Shown here one piece after another: positions 1-7,705 of a stretch of DNA of 64,000 bases (position 1 is the first letter of the stretch; each line of letters starts with the position of its first letter). The stretch is taken from positions 1 through 64,000 of the forward strand of contig CAZHSC010000006.1 in assembly GCA_964534995.1 (NCBI GenBank), in the 5' to 3' direction. The stretch comes from JAJTFW01 sp964534995. Its GTDB lineage: Bacteria > Bacteroidota > Bacteroidia > AKYH767-A > OLB10. The notes beneath the pieces are model-generated. The model did no database searches. It worked only from the letters and a program-made list of their open reading frames with translations, and was not told the origin of the DNA. The translations under genes were made by a program, and so were the position numbers.

Positions 1-211
1 CGTACATCCGTAAACATTCGTACATCCGCGTTAATCCGTACATCCGTAAACATCCATACATCCGCGTTAATCCGTACATCCGTAAACATCCGTACATCCG
101 CGTTAATCCGTACATCCGTAAACCACCATACATCCGTACATCCGCGTTAATCCGTATATCCGTAAACCTCCGTACATCCGTAAACCACCATACATCCATA
201 CATCCCGTACC
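1..211. repeat. 36-bp composite tandem repeat, cut by window edge
   Basis: Three exact-length 36-bp units start at 1, 37 and 73. A longer, degenerating fourth unit starts at 109 and the pattern continues to about 211. Each unit is built from four short modules: CGTACATC, CGTAAACATC, CGTACATC, CGCGTTAATC. Copies differ by single substitutions or by inserted CCATACATC-like modules. The array runs to within about 20 bp of the ATG at 232, so any nearby promoter for that gene must lie in or beyond it. The left end is outside the window. There are no unique spacers, so this is a simple tandem array, not CRISPR. Confidence 0.9.
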
Positions 212-231
212 ATCAAAAAAAATTTCATCTC

Positions 232-1074
232 ATGAAATGGCTAGGAAGAAATCGCTCCGGAAATGTGGAAGACCGGCGTGGAATGACAAAACCTATAGCT
301 GGACTCGGTATTGTTGGACTGGTCATTGCCATCATTTATATGTTTTTGGGCGGCGATCCGCAACAGGCCCTGCAGGTGCTTCAACAACAGCAAACATCTT
401 CTTCAACGGTTCAGGTTCCTGATCTAAATGATGAGGAAGCAGCATTTGTATCGGTTGTATTAAAGGATACTGAAGATATATGGGAAAGGATATTTCAGGA
501 AGAATTTGGCAAGTCTTATCGCAAGCCGGTATTGGTGTTATTTGATGAGGCTGTTGAATCCGCTTGTGGTTTTCAGCAGGCAGCTACAGGCCCCTTCTAT
601 TGTCCGGCGGATGAAAAGCTGTACATTGACTTATCATTTTACCGTTTGTTGAAAGAGCGTTTTAATGCACCCGGTGATTTCGCCATGGCCTACGTGATTG
701 CCCATGAAGTAGGCCATCATGTGCAGAATGTATTGGGTACTTCCGGCGAAGTGCATAAGCAGCAGCAGGGTCTTGGGGAACGCGCTGCAAATCAGCTTTC
801 CGTGTGCCTGGAACTGCAGGCGGATTTTTACGCAGGGCTATGGGCCCATTATGCGGATAAATGGAAAGGGGTTTTGGAGGAAGGTGATATTGATGAGGCA
901 TTGCGGGCGGCGAATGCTATCGGCGATGACCGTCTGCAGCGGGAGGTACAGGGAAGGGTGATACCAGATGCCTTTACCCACGGAACATCTGAGCAACGGA
1001 TGCATTGGTTCAATAAAGGTTATACTTCGGGTGATCTGAGCCTTGGTGATACCTTCAGTTCCATTACATTCTGA
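232..1074 (+). CDS. YpfJ-type neutral zinc metallopeptidase, membrane-anchored
   Basis: The 280-residue product fits the neutral zinc metallopeptidase family (Pfam Zn_peptidase, the YpfJ/KPN_02809 group). It has a short Arg-rich N-terminus, one membrane segment at about residues 23-40 (Gly-rich, AGLGIVGLVIAIIYMF), a Gln/Ser linker, then the catalytic domain. The zincin motif HEVGHH lies at residues 158-163, and Glu194 in the ELQADFYAG segment is the probable third metal ligand. The family's QR/G pattern near the C-terminus (SEQRMHWFNKG) is present. Orientation predicts a periplasmic catalytic domain. The start follows a poly-A stretch just after the tandem repeat. The substrate is unknown for the family; proteolysis is inferred from the motif. 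Confidence 0.9.
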   Translation: MKWLGRNRSGNVEDRRGMTKPIAGLGIVGLVIAIIYMFLGGDPQQALQVLQQQQTSSSTVQVPDLNDEEAAFVSVVLKDTEDIWERIFQEEFGKSYRKPVLVLFDEAVESACGFQQAATGPFYCPADEKLYIDLSFYRLLKERFNAPGDFAMAYVIAHEVGHHVQNVLGTSGEVHKQQQGLGERAANQLSVCLELQADFYAGLWAHYADKWKGVLEEGDIDEALRAANAIGDDRLQREVQGRVIPDAFTHGTSEQRMHWFNKGYTSGDLSLGDTFSSITF

Positions 1075-1130
1075 ATAGCACAGGTGATGATCCCCGGGTC
1101 TTCTTGATCTTGTTTATTTCGCTGATTCAA

Positions 1131-1727
1131 TTGAATTACCTCGCTCACCTGTTCCTATCACCGGCTCCCGGTAACATTATGCTCGGCAACTTTATTGCTG
1201 ATCATGTCAAAGGAAGTGCGGTGGAGAATTACACGGGTGAGATAAGAGAAGGAATTCGCATTCACCGGTTAATCGATTCGTTTACGGATTCGCATCCCGT
1301 TGTAGAGGAAAGTAAAGCCAGGCTGCGTCCTGAATTTCGTAAGTACGCACCTGTTATCGTTGATATATTTTATGATCATTTTCTCGCCCGCGACTGGTTA
1401 TTGTATCATCCACATTCATTAGAGCAATTCGCAGCCGATACTTATCTGTTGTTACAGACGCATGATTACCTCCTCCCGGTGCGCACCCGTCACATGCTGA
1501 AATATATGATACAGCAAAACTGGCTGTTGAATTATGCCACCCTTCAGGGTATGCAAAAGGCGCTTATCGGCCTGTCCCAACGTACCTCCTTCGAATCAAA
1601 TATGCAATACGCGCACCTCTCCCTTGAAAAAAATTATATTGAATTTGAAAATGAGTTTNNNNNNNNNNTTAACCGCTTTTTTCCGGAACTCATAAAATAT
1701 GTAAAGGGACTTTCATCAGGCAACTAA
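1131..1727 (+). CDS. Acyl carrier protein phosphodiesterase-like protein (AcpH/DUF479)
   Basis: About 198 residues, similar in length to AcpH, which removes phosphopantetheine from holo-ACP. The N-terminus NYLAHLFLSP, the segment GNFIADHVKG and the IRIHRLIDSFTDSHP region match the DUF479/AcpH family. The open frame extends upstream to a TTG at 1104, but family members begin at the NYLAHL segment, so I place the start at the TTG at 1131. A 10-N gap at 1659-1668 interrupts the C-terminus. The flanks read EF then NRFFPEL, which fits the family with no extra residues, so the gap is probably a placeholder. Many Bacteroidota homologues are only loosely related to true AcpH, so the activity is inferred. 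Confidence 0.78.
   Translation: MNYLAHLFLSPAPGNIMLGNFIADHVKGSAVENYTGEIREGIRIHRLIDSFTDSHPVVEESKARLRPEFRKYAPVIVDIFYDHFLARDWLLYHPHSLEQFAADTYLLLQTHDYLLPVRTRHMLKYMIQQNWLLNYATLQGMQKALIGLSQRTSFESNMQYAHLSLEKNYIEFENEFXXXXNRFFPELIKYVKGLSSGN
1659..1668. other. Assembly gap (10 N)
   Basis: Ten N inside the AcpH-like gene. The right flank begins TTAACC and the left flank ends GAGTTT. Joining them with a two-base overlap would give an uninterrupted family-like C-terminus, so the length of 10 is probably arbitrary. Confidence 0.9.
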
Positions 1728-1784
1728 AGGATTGCGTTTTCCTTTCTGTTGCCATTTTCAATAAGTCGGTTCCGGAAGTTGTGA

Positions 1785-2321
1785 TTAATAGGGGGAAGCC
1801 CCGATTACTATTTTGAATATTTTTCTTTCTCCCTCAAATATGGCTTCAATAATATACAAGCCCCTTTCCCAGCTTGCGGTACTGATGCTGTAAATGGTAT
1901 TAGAGGGTCCACTCAGGCTACCGTCTGAATTAACATTCCTGCTCAGCGGAAATACCCCCTGAAACTGCAAACGGCCATATGCATTGAATACGTTGATGTT
2001 GATGTACCCTGAACTTCGGTTATATACCTGAATCCGTAACGAAACATCTCCCACTTCCATAAAGGTTGGGTTCAGGTCCATGTCAAAATTTCCGCAAATA
2101 CCATTAAAATAACCGCAAGGGAAAAAGGCGTATTTGTTAAGGGCAAAGCAGTCATTACGGTATGTTTTTCCGTCACATCCGCATACCGGATTATAATCCT
2201 GATTGCAGGTAAAAAATATATTTTCAACCTTGGTGGGATCCTTGCAGGGGTAACAGAATAGTTGTGCATGTATATTCAGTCCAAACAGCAGGAAGCAAAT
2301 GGCCAATAACAGCGTTTTCAT
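1785..2321 (-). CDS. Secreted Kazal-domain protein with T9SS-like C-terminal domain
   Basis: 178 residues from the internal ATG at 2321, which starts a clean signal peptide (about residues 1-20, ending NIHAQ). Residues 39-76 carry a Kazal-type protease inhibitor signature: the core NPVCGCDGKTYRNDC and further Cys residues giving the Kazal spacing. Residues 80-178 resemble a type IX secretion type A sorting domain: LNPTF, a VYN/VFNAYGR strand pair, then GLYIIEAIFEGERKIFKIVI near the end. I infer export across the outer membrane and inhibition of a serine protease, or simply a disulfide-stabilised surface module. The in-frame extension upstream to 2393 has no signal-like character. The gene converges on the AcpH-like gene. 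Confidence 0.75.
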   Translation of the reverse strand: MKTLLLAICFLLFGLNIHAQLFCYPCKDPTKVENIFFTCNQDYNPVCGCDGKTYRNDCFALNKYAFFPCGYFNGICGNFDMDLNPTFMEVGDVSLRIQVYNRSSGYININVFNAYGRLQFQGVFPLSRNVNSDGSLSGPSNTIYSISTASWERGLYIIEAIFEGERKIFKIVIGASPY

Positions 2322-2589
2322 ACCCGGATACCAATTTCTGAATGCTAATTTACAACGCAAATGCAAATAAAAGTATGAAAAGTGGCAGAACATGACATTT
2401 AAGGGGCGGATCCGTTTGGAAAGGGCGGCACTCCATGTTGTGGAAGTTGTTCATATGCCAGTAAATAGTATGTTTCTAACTGATGTCCGGTTTTAATCCG
2501 GTGACAATATCCGGCTATTTTCCATACAATTAAATCAGGTTATAGGTTTATTTTTTGAGTTTAACACTTATCTTGAAAAAAAGTTCCTG

Positions 2590-3165
2590 ATATGTAAATT
2601 TTCGCAGATGAGAGGATGATACCCCTCTTATTTTTATATATGAAATTAAGTGTAATATTTATCAGACATAATGCATGGTTCAAGCGAATGTAAACACTGA
2701 TAATACGACTGACAATTTTTATATTCTAATTTTTTGCAGGGGTAAGAATCGTATCCCATGATTTGCATATTAAAATTATAAGTGAAAATTTGCAAACTCA
2801 TCTTATATAGCAAACGAATATAAGCGTTTATTATACGACTAGCAATTTATTATATTCTAGCTTTGTGCAGGGGCGGGGATAGCGTCCCCCGATTTTTCAT
2901 ATTAAAAGTTATAAATGAAAATCTGCAAACTCATCGTATATTACAGACGAATATAAGCGTTTCATACGACTGACAATTTTTTGTATTCTAATTTTGTGCA
3001 GGGGCGGGGATGGTATCCCCCCATTTTCATATTAAAGTTATAAATGGAACTTTGCAAGTTCATCGTAATTGGTGAGCGAATATTAGCGTTTATGATACGA
3101 TTGAAATTTTTCTATGAATTAAATTTACCAAGAGGCATGGACGTAGACCCCTGCCTTTATTTCTG
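2590..3165. repeat. Five degenerate ~131-bp tandem units, each with a GC hairpin
   Basis: Recurring landmarks set the period. GCAG occurs at 2604, 2736, 2867 and 2998, and TACGACT or a variant at 2704, 2834, 2965 and 3096. After each GCAG-like landmark lies a hairpin whose arms differ between units but still pair: AGAGG/CCTCT (2611-2628), GGGGTA/TATCCC (from 2738), GGGGA/TCCCC (2875-2889), GGGGA/TCCCC with a different loop (3006-3020), and AGGCA/TGCCT (from 3133). A second AT-rich inverted repeat (TTTTCAT...ATGAAAA) follows in the middle units. Function unknown. Confidence 0.75.
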
Positions 3166-3792
3166 AATGCAAATTTTTAAAATTATGCGCCTTTTGCTCT
3201 CTGTTAATTATTTTATGGGAATGTATATTATTTTTTTAGGGTTAATTGCCTGTAACTTTTCTGAGCTTCACGGGTTTTCTACGGATTTTCTAAAGTAATT
3301 TTCTCAAATGAAATCCTTCCTTACCGGCTGCATTAGCTGCGAAGTCCTGTTCTTTAACATAGATCAATCAAATATTAAACGCAATCTATCGTATACGTTT
3401 AACGGCAAAGCGAAATGAAAAGGTATGGGATATATCAATGAGTGAATTGCAAACTGTCTATAAAAATATTTTATCCTGACTTTGTGTGTAAATAATAATG
3501 AAAGTGGAAATAACTGTAAGCGGTATTGATTGTGTTGCTTTATTCCTTATCATGTAAGGTGGTATTTCTGGAATATTATGCGTACAAAGATTTGTTGGAA
3601 TTGGGTCGTCAGACTGGAAGAGGATGACAGCCGTAATGCATGACTGGTTCCTTAAAGGATTTTAATGTTGGTATCACAGATCAGGTACAACAAAATTTTA
3701 TTTTATAGTATACCTACGGGGTTTAATGAAAAGATGTCATATCTCAGTTTTCAGCTGAATACTGTTTTTTGACTATCTCGATATCAAAGAGA

Positions 3793-3832
3793 AAGGGCCC
3801 CTTCATTGATAAGGCCCTTCCGTATTTTTTTA
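3793..3832 (-). terminator. Terminator-like hairpin after sdhCAB
   Basis: A 7-bp perfect stem AAGGGCC/GGCCCTT (3793-3799 and 3813-3819) with a 13-nt loop lies 37 bp beyond the sdhB stop codon. The stronger T run (CGTATTTTTTT) is on the plus strand. On the minus strand the stem is followed by TTCTCTTTG. It is best read as the end of the sdh transcript, possibly bidirectional. Confidence 0.55.
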
Positions 3833-3868
3833 ACCAGTTACAATACTGCCATAACGCGGCGGAGCCGT

Positions 3869-4627
3869 TTACTCCCCGCTGAAGGCGGCTGCGGCGAACT
3901 CCCTGTTGAGACGGGCGATATTAGTCACCGAAATTCCTTTCGGGCATTCCGCTTCGCAGGCTTCTGTATTGGTGCAGGCACCAAAACCGGCTTCATCATG
4001 TGCTTTGAGCATGTTGGCCACCCTGCGTTTAGCCTCAACGCGTCCCTGGGGTAAAAGCGCGTATTGTGAAACTTTGGCCGATAAAAATAACATGGCTGAA
4101 CTGTTTACACAGGCGGCTACACAGGCCCCACATCCAATGCAAGCCGCCGAATTGAAGGCTTCGTCCGCATTTTCTTTGGGTACGGGTATCGCGTTGGCAT
4201 CGGGAGCCGAACCGGTATTTACTGATACAAAGCCACCTGCCTGCTGGATGCGTTCAAAGGCGTTTCGGTCAACCACCAGGTCGCGTAACACGGGAAATGC
4301 CGCGGCCCTCCAGGGTTCAATGGTAATGGTATCTCCATCCACAAAACTGCGCATGTGTAGCTGGCATGCCGTAACACCTTTTACCGGACCGTGAGCCCTG
4401 CCGTTAATATACATACTGCACATCCCGCAAATGCCTTCGCGGCAATCATGGTCAAAGGCAATGGGTTCTTTTCCTGTTTTAACAAGGACTTCATTAACTT
4501 CATCCAGCATCTCCAGAAAGGACATGTCAGGACTGATGTTTTTTGCGGTATAGGTTTCAAAACGTCCGCTTTCCTTGGTGTTTTTCTGTCTCCAGACTTT
4601 AAGGGTAAGATTCATATTTCCGCTCAT
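3869..4627 (-). CDS. sdhB: Succinate dehydrogenase/fumarate reductase iron-sulfur subunit
   Basis: 252 residues. It carries electrons from the SdhA flavin to the membrane quinone site. The N-terminal [2Fe-2S] domain has Cys62, Cys67, Cys70 (CREGICGMC) and a later Cys88. The C-terminal ferredoxin-like domain has the CIGCGACVAAC cluster and a second CTNTEACEAECP cluster for the [4Fe-4S] and [3Fe-4S] centres. The wider spacing to the fourth [2Fe-2S] Cys is typical of the Bacteroidota-type enzyme as I recall it. It is the last gene of sdhC-sdhA-sdhB, 54 bp after sdhA. An internal ATG four codons in (MNLTLKVW) is an equally possible start. Confidence 0.96.
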   Translation of the reverse strand: MSGNMNLTLKVWRQKNTKESGRFETYTAKNISPDMSFLEMLDEVNEVLVKTGKEPIAFDHDCREGICGMCSMYINGRAHGPVKGVTACQLHMRSFVDGDTITIEPWRAAAFPVLRDLVVDRNAFERIQQAGGFVSVNTGSAPDANAIPVPKENADEAFNSAACIGCGACVAACVNSSAMLFLSAKVSQYALLPQGRVEAKRRVANMLKAHDEAGFGACTNTEACEAECPKGISVTNIARLNREFAAAAFSGE

Positions 4628-4681
4628 AGCAGGCTTTTTTTTCTGCCATCCTGTAAAAAATGATGACTTAATGGGTTTGGA

Positions 4682-6604
4682 TTATTTGTAAGAACGTTGA
4701 GTTAATTTAACATTTTCAAAAACCAGATTTTCTTTGTGCAGCTGGTGCGGCTGTCCCTCACCTTTATATTCCCAGGCGGCCACATACGCGAAGTTTTCAT
4801 CGTCACGCAGGGCTTCGTTTTCGGGGGTCTGATATTCTTCCCGGAAGTGTCCGCCACAACTTTCATTGCGGTGCAACGCGTCGTTCATCATAAGTTCTCC
4901 CAGCTCGAGAAAATCGGCAACCCGTCCCGCTTTTTCAAGATTCTGATTCAATTCCTGGTCTGTTCCGGGTACCAGCAGATTTTTCCAGAATTCATCACGT
5001 AAAACGCGGATCTTTTCAATGCCTTGTTTCAAACCTTCCGCATTCCGGCCCATGCCGCAGTGATTCCACATGATTAAACCGAGTTCGCGGTGGAATTCGT
5101 GTACTGTTTTGTTTCCTTTGATAGTAAGGAGGGTGTTGAGGCGCTCTTTTACCTTTTTCTCAGCGTCCATAAATTCAGCGCTGTCATTGGGAATCGGCTT
5201 GCGCTCAACATCAGCGAGGTAATCACCGATGGTATAGGGCAACACAAAGTAGCCATCCGCCAAACCCTGCATCAGCGCGGAGGCTCCCAGGCGGTTGGCG
5301 CCATGGTCACTGAAGTTAGCTTCTCCCGTTGCATACAGCCCGGGGATGGTGGTCATCAGGTTATAATCCACCCACAATCCTCCCATGGTATAGTGTACCG
5401 CTGGATAAATCATCATGGCGGTTTTGTAGGGATTGTCACCGGTAATCTGCATGTACATGTCAAAAAGGTTCCCGTATTTAGCCTCCACCGTTTTCTCACC
5501 CATTCTGCGGATCGCGTCGCTGAAGTCGAGATAAACGGCAAGACCTGTTTTGCCAACACCGTAACCCTTGTCGCACATATCCTTCGCGGCCCTGGAGGCG
5601 ATATCACGGGGTACCAGGTTTCCGAAAGAAGGGTAACGGCGTTCCAGGTAGTAATCCCTTTCTTCTTCAGGAATATCCTCCGGCTTGCGGGTGTCGCCCT
5701 TTTGTTTGGGTACCCAGATACGGCCATCATTGCGCAATGATTCCGACATCAGCGTTAACTTGGACTGATGATCGCCGGAAACCGGAATGCAGGTGGGGTG
5801 TATCTGTGTAAAGCAGGGATTACCGAAGAAGGCACCTTTCTTATGCGATCTCCATATCGCGGTACTGTTAGATCCTCGTGCATAGGTGGAGAGATAAAAA
5901 ACGTTGCCATATCCGCCTGTAGCCAATACCACGGCATGGGCGCTGTGTCTTTCTATTTCTCCGCTTACCAGGTCGCGCGCAATAATACCGCGTGCCTGTC
6001 CGTCAACCATCACCAGTTCCAGCATCTCATGGCGTGTGTAACTTTTTATCTTGCCTTCACCCACCATACGGTTCATGGCCGAGTAGGCCCCCAGCAACAA
6101 TTGCTGCCCGGTTTGCCCTTTGGCGTAGAAAGTACGCGATACCTGAGCGCCTCCGAAGGAACGGTTATCAAGTAAACCTCCGTACTCCCTGGCAAAAGGA
6201 ACTCCCTGCGCAACGCACTGGTCAATGATGTTTACGCTGACCTGGGCCAGTCGGTGTACATTGGCTTCACGGGCACGGTAATCTCCTCCCTTGATAGTGT
6301 CGTAAAAGAGCCGGTAGATGCTGTCCCCATCGTTGCGGTAATTCTTGGCGGCGTTAATTCCTCCCTGCGCGGCGATACTGTGCGCACGGCGGGGTGAGTC
6401 CTGAAAGCAGAAGGTTTTTACATTNNNNNNNNNNTAACCCAACTCAGCGAGCGATGCGGCGGCCGATGCACCGGCCAGGCCCGTCCCTACAATGATTACA
6501 TCGTACTTACGCTTGTTGGCCGGATTCACCAGCTTGCAACTGAATTTATGGCGGTCCCATTTCTCAGCGAGAGGGCCGGCAGGTATTTTTGAATCGAGAG
6601 TCAT
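4682..6604 (-). CDS. sdhA: Succinate dehydrogenase/fumarate reductase flavoprotein subunit
   Basis: About 640 residues as drawn. It oxidises succinate to fumarate using covalently bound FAD. An FAD dinucleotide fold (VGTGLAGASAAASLAELG) starts near residue 39. The FAD-linking His segment RRAHSIAAQGG, the HPTCIPVSGDH substrate region and HYTMGGLWVDY are all present. A 10-N gap at 6425-6434 falls between LGY and NVKTF. The frame survives, and in homologues these residues are adjacent, so only about one base may really be missing. Spacing to sdhC is 14 bp, which supports one operon. The long open frames on the opposite strand here are shadows. Confidence 0.96.
   Translation of the reverse strand: MTLDSKIPAGPLAEKWDRHKFSCKLVNPANKRKYDVIIVGTGLAGASAAASLAELGXXXXNVKTFCFQDSPRRAHSIAAQGGINAAKNYRNDGDSIYRLFYDTIKGGDYRAREANVHRLAQVSVNIIDQCVAQGVPFAREYGGLLDNRSFGGAQVSRTFYAKGQTGQQLLLGAYSAMNRMVGEGKIKSYTRHEMLELVMVDGQARGIIARDLVSGEIERHSAHAVVLATGGYGNVFYLSTYARGSNSTAIWRSHKKGAFFGNPCFTQIHPTCIPVSGDHQSKLTLMSESLRNDGRIWVPKQKGDTRKPEDIPEEERDYYLERRYPSFGNLVPRDIASRAAKDMCDKGYGVGKTGLAVYLDFSDAIRRMGEKTVEAKYGNLFDMYMQITGDNPYKTAMMIYPAVHYTMGGLWVDYNLMTTIPGLYATGEANFSDHGANRLGASALMQGLADGYFVLPYTIGDYLADVERKPIPNDSAEFMDAEKKVKERLNTLLTIKGNKTVHEFHRELGLIMWNHCGMGRNAEGLKQGIEKIRVLRDEFWKNLLVPGTDQELNQNLEKAGRVADFLELGELMMNDALHRNESCGGHFREEYQTPENEALRDDENFAYVAAWEYKGEGQPHQLHKENLVFENVKLTQRSYK
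6425..6434. other. Assembly gap (10 N) in sdhA
   Basis: On the coding strand the left flank ends GGTTA and the right flank resumes AATGTAAAA. A single missing base would complete a Tyr codon and restore the sequence LGY-NVK seen in the family, so the gap length is probably arbitrary. Confidence 0.9.
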
Positions 6605-6618
6605 TTCGATGGGTATGC

Positions 6619-7410
6619 TTAGTGGTTGAAGAATAAAAAATAAATGGGCATGGCTGCAAAAAGTGCAGGAATGATAATGGCGAATACCAGGGAGCCGGTG
6701 CCCCGTATGAGGCGCTCGTATTTTTTACGGCGGAGGCCCATCGTTTGGAAAGCACTTTGAAAACCATGCAGCAGGTGATAAGAAAGCGCTAACATGCTGA
6801 TGACATAAAAGGCTACGATGGCCGGATTTTTAAAGGCTTCGGCCACCACCGCATATAAATCCTTACAAATGACAATGGTATTGCCCATGTAATCCATGCT
6901 TGCCGGTTTGAGTTGCTGGGCCGCCGCATCAGCAGCAGGAATAAGGTCTTGTTTTATAATGTTCCCGGTGGTGGATTCAACAACATAACTCTTCCAGTTC
7001 ATGGAACCGAATTTATACTGGTACCAGAAATTGATCATGTGTGTAAAAATGAAAATTAACAGGATGGTTCCCAGTATCCCCATGTTCCTCGAGGCCCAAC
7101 TGGTGGAACGGGTATCTTTTCTGCTCTCATATTTTACAGGCCTCGCCTTCTGATTGCGTAACACCAGGTAAAAACCATTGACAGCATGTAGCAGTATGGT
7201 AGCGTATAAGAGGTAAGAAATAATTTTAATAGGGGGAAAGGTGGTCATGAATACCGAGTACTGATTGAAGGCCATGCCTCCATCGTTTTTGAAAAGTTGT
7301 AAGTTTCCCGATACATGTACTACCAGGAAGAGGCTAAGGAAGATGCCGGTCAGGGCCATCAGCCATTTTCGCCCAACGGATGAGTTCAGAAACTCAAAGA
7401 AGTTCGTCAT
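6619..7410 (-). CDS. sdhC: Succinate dehydrogenase cytochrome b558 subunit
   Basis: 263 residues, hydrophobic, with about five membrane segments, as in the single-subunit diheme anchors of Bacteroidota and Wolinella-type enzymes. Candidate haem-ligating His residues lie in VVHVSGNL, LLHAVNGFYL, FTHMINFWYQ and YHLLHGFQSAF. It anchors SdhAB and passes electrons to or from menaquinone. It is the first gene of the operon, with a promoter-like box 72 bp upstream. There is no separate SdhD, as expected for this type. Confidence 0.94.
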   Translation of the reverse strand: MTNFFEFLNSSVGRKWLMALTGIFLSLFLVVHVSGNLQLFKNDGGMAFNQYSVFMTTFPPIKIISYLLYATILLHAVNGFYLVLRNQKARPVKYESRKDTRSTSWASRNMGILGTILLIFIFTHMINFWYQYKFGSMNWKSYVVESTTGNIIKQDLIPAADAAAQQLKPASMDYMGNTIVICKDLYAVVAEAFKNPAIVAFYVISMLALSYHLLHGFQSAFQTMGLRRKKYERLIRGTGSLVFAIIIPALFAAMPIYFLFFNH

Positions 7411-7481
7411 AAGTTGAATGCGTCTGTATCAATAACAAGTATGCTTCTGTTCGGTTTGCACCGTTATCAGATTTTGAGGCA

Positions 7482-7508
7482 CAAATTTAATGGGATCAGC
7501 AATACAAA
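7482..7508 (-). promoter_or_regulatory. Candidate promoter of the sdh operon
   Basis: On the minus strand TAAATTTG (7489-7482) matches the Bacteroidota -7 consensus TANNTTTG exactly. A TTTG lies 15 bp upstream (7508-7505), a shorter spacing than the usual 17-23. It sits 72 bp before sdhC. Confidence 0.45.
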
Positions 7509-7623
7509 ACAGGATTTGACTGTGTAAATGTAAACCTGTCAATTACCTGATATTCAATTAGCATATTGTTTTTTCTGAATAAAATCATATGCCGCCATCC
7601 GGAACATGCGCCACCGTATATAA

Positions 7624-7658
7624 TTTGTCTGTTCGTATTTCCTTCTTTAGTACTTTCG
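7624..7658 (+). promoter_or_regulatory. Candidate promoter of the aminopeptidase P gene
   Basis: TTTG (7624-7627) and TACTTTCG (7651-7658) are 23 bp apart and resemble the TTTG/TANNTTTG pair with one mismatch, 47 bp before the ATG at 7706. Confidence 0.35.
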
Positions 7659-7705
7659 TAGTCTGTACCCCCATAAAAACTTTGAACGCCTAACTTATTA
7701 ATATT

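Larger units (their letters stand above)
2322..3868. other. Long AT-rich non-coding region
   Basis: Between the Kazal gene and sdhB I find no convincing coding frame in about 1.5 kb. It contains the five-unit repeat family at 2590-3165 (listed separately), a 7-bp inverted repeat TTAAACG/CGTTTAA at 3375-3402, and a terminator-like hairpin at 3793-3832. The stretch 3180-3780 is AT-rich with scattered stops and no recognised RNA gene. A structured RNA or chromosomal architecture element is possible but not shown. Confidence 0.7.

Noticed and set aside
1..211. CRISPR array or origin iterons
   Set aside because: Modules are 8-10 bp and contiguous, with no spacers and no replication gene beside them.
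5090..5740. 216-codon plus-strand open frame
   Set aside because: It lies antisense to sdhA, has no start context or family signature, and disappears in the context of the well-supported sdhA frame.
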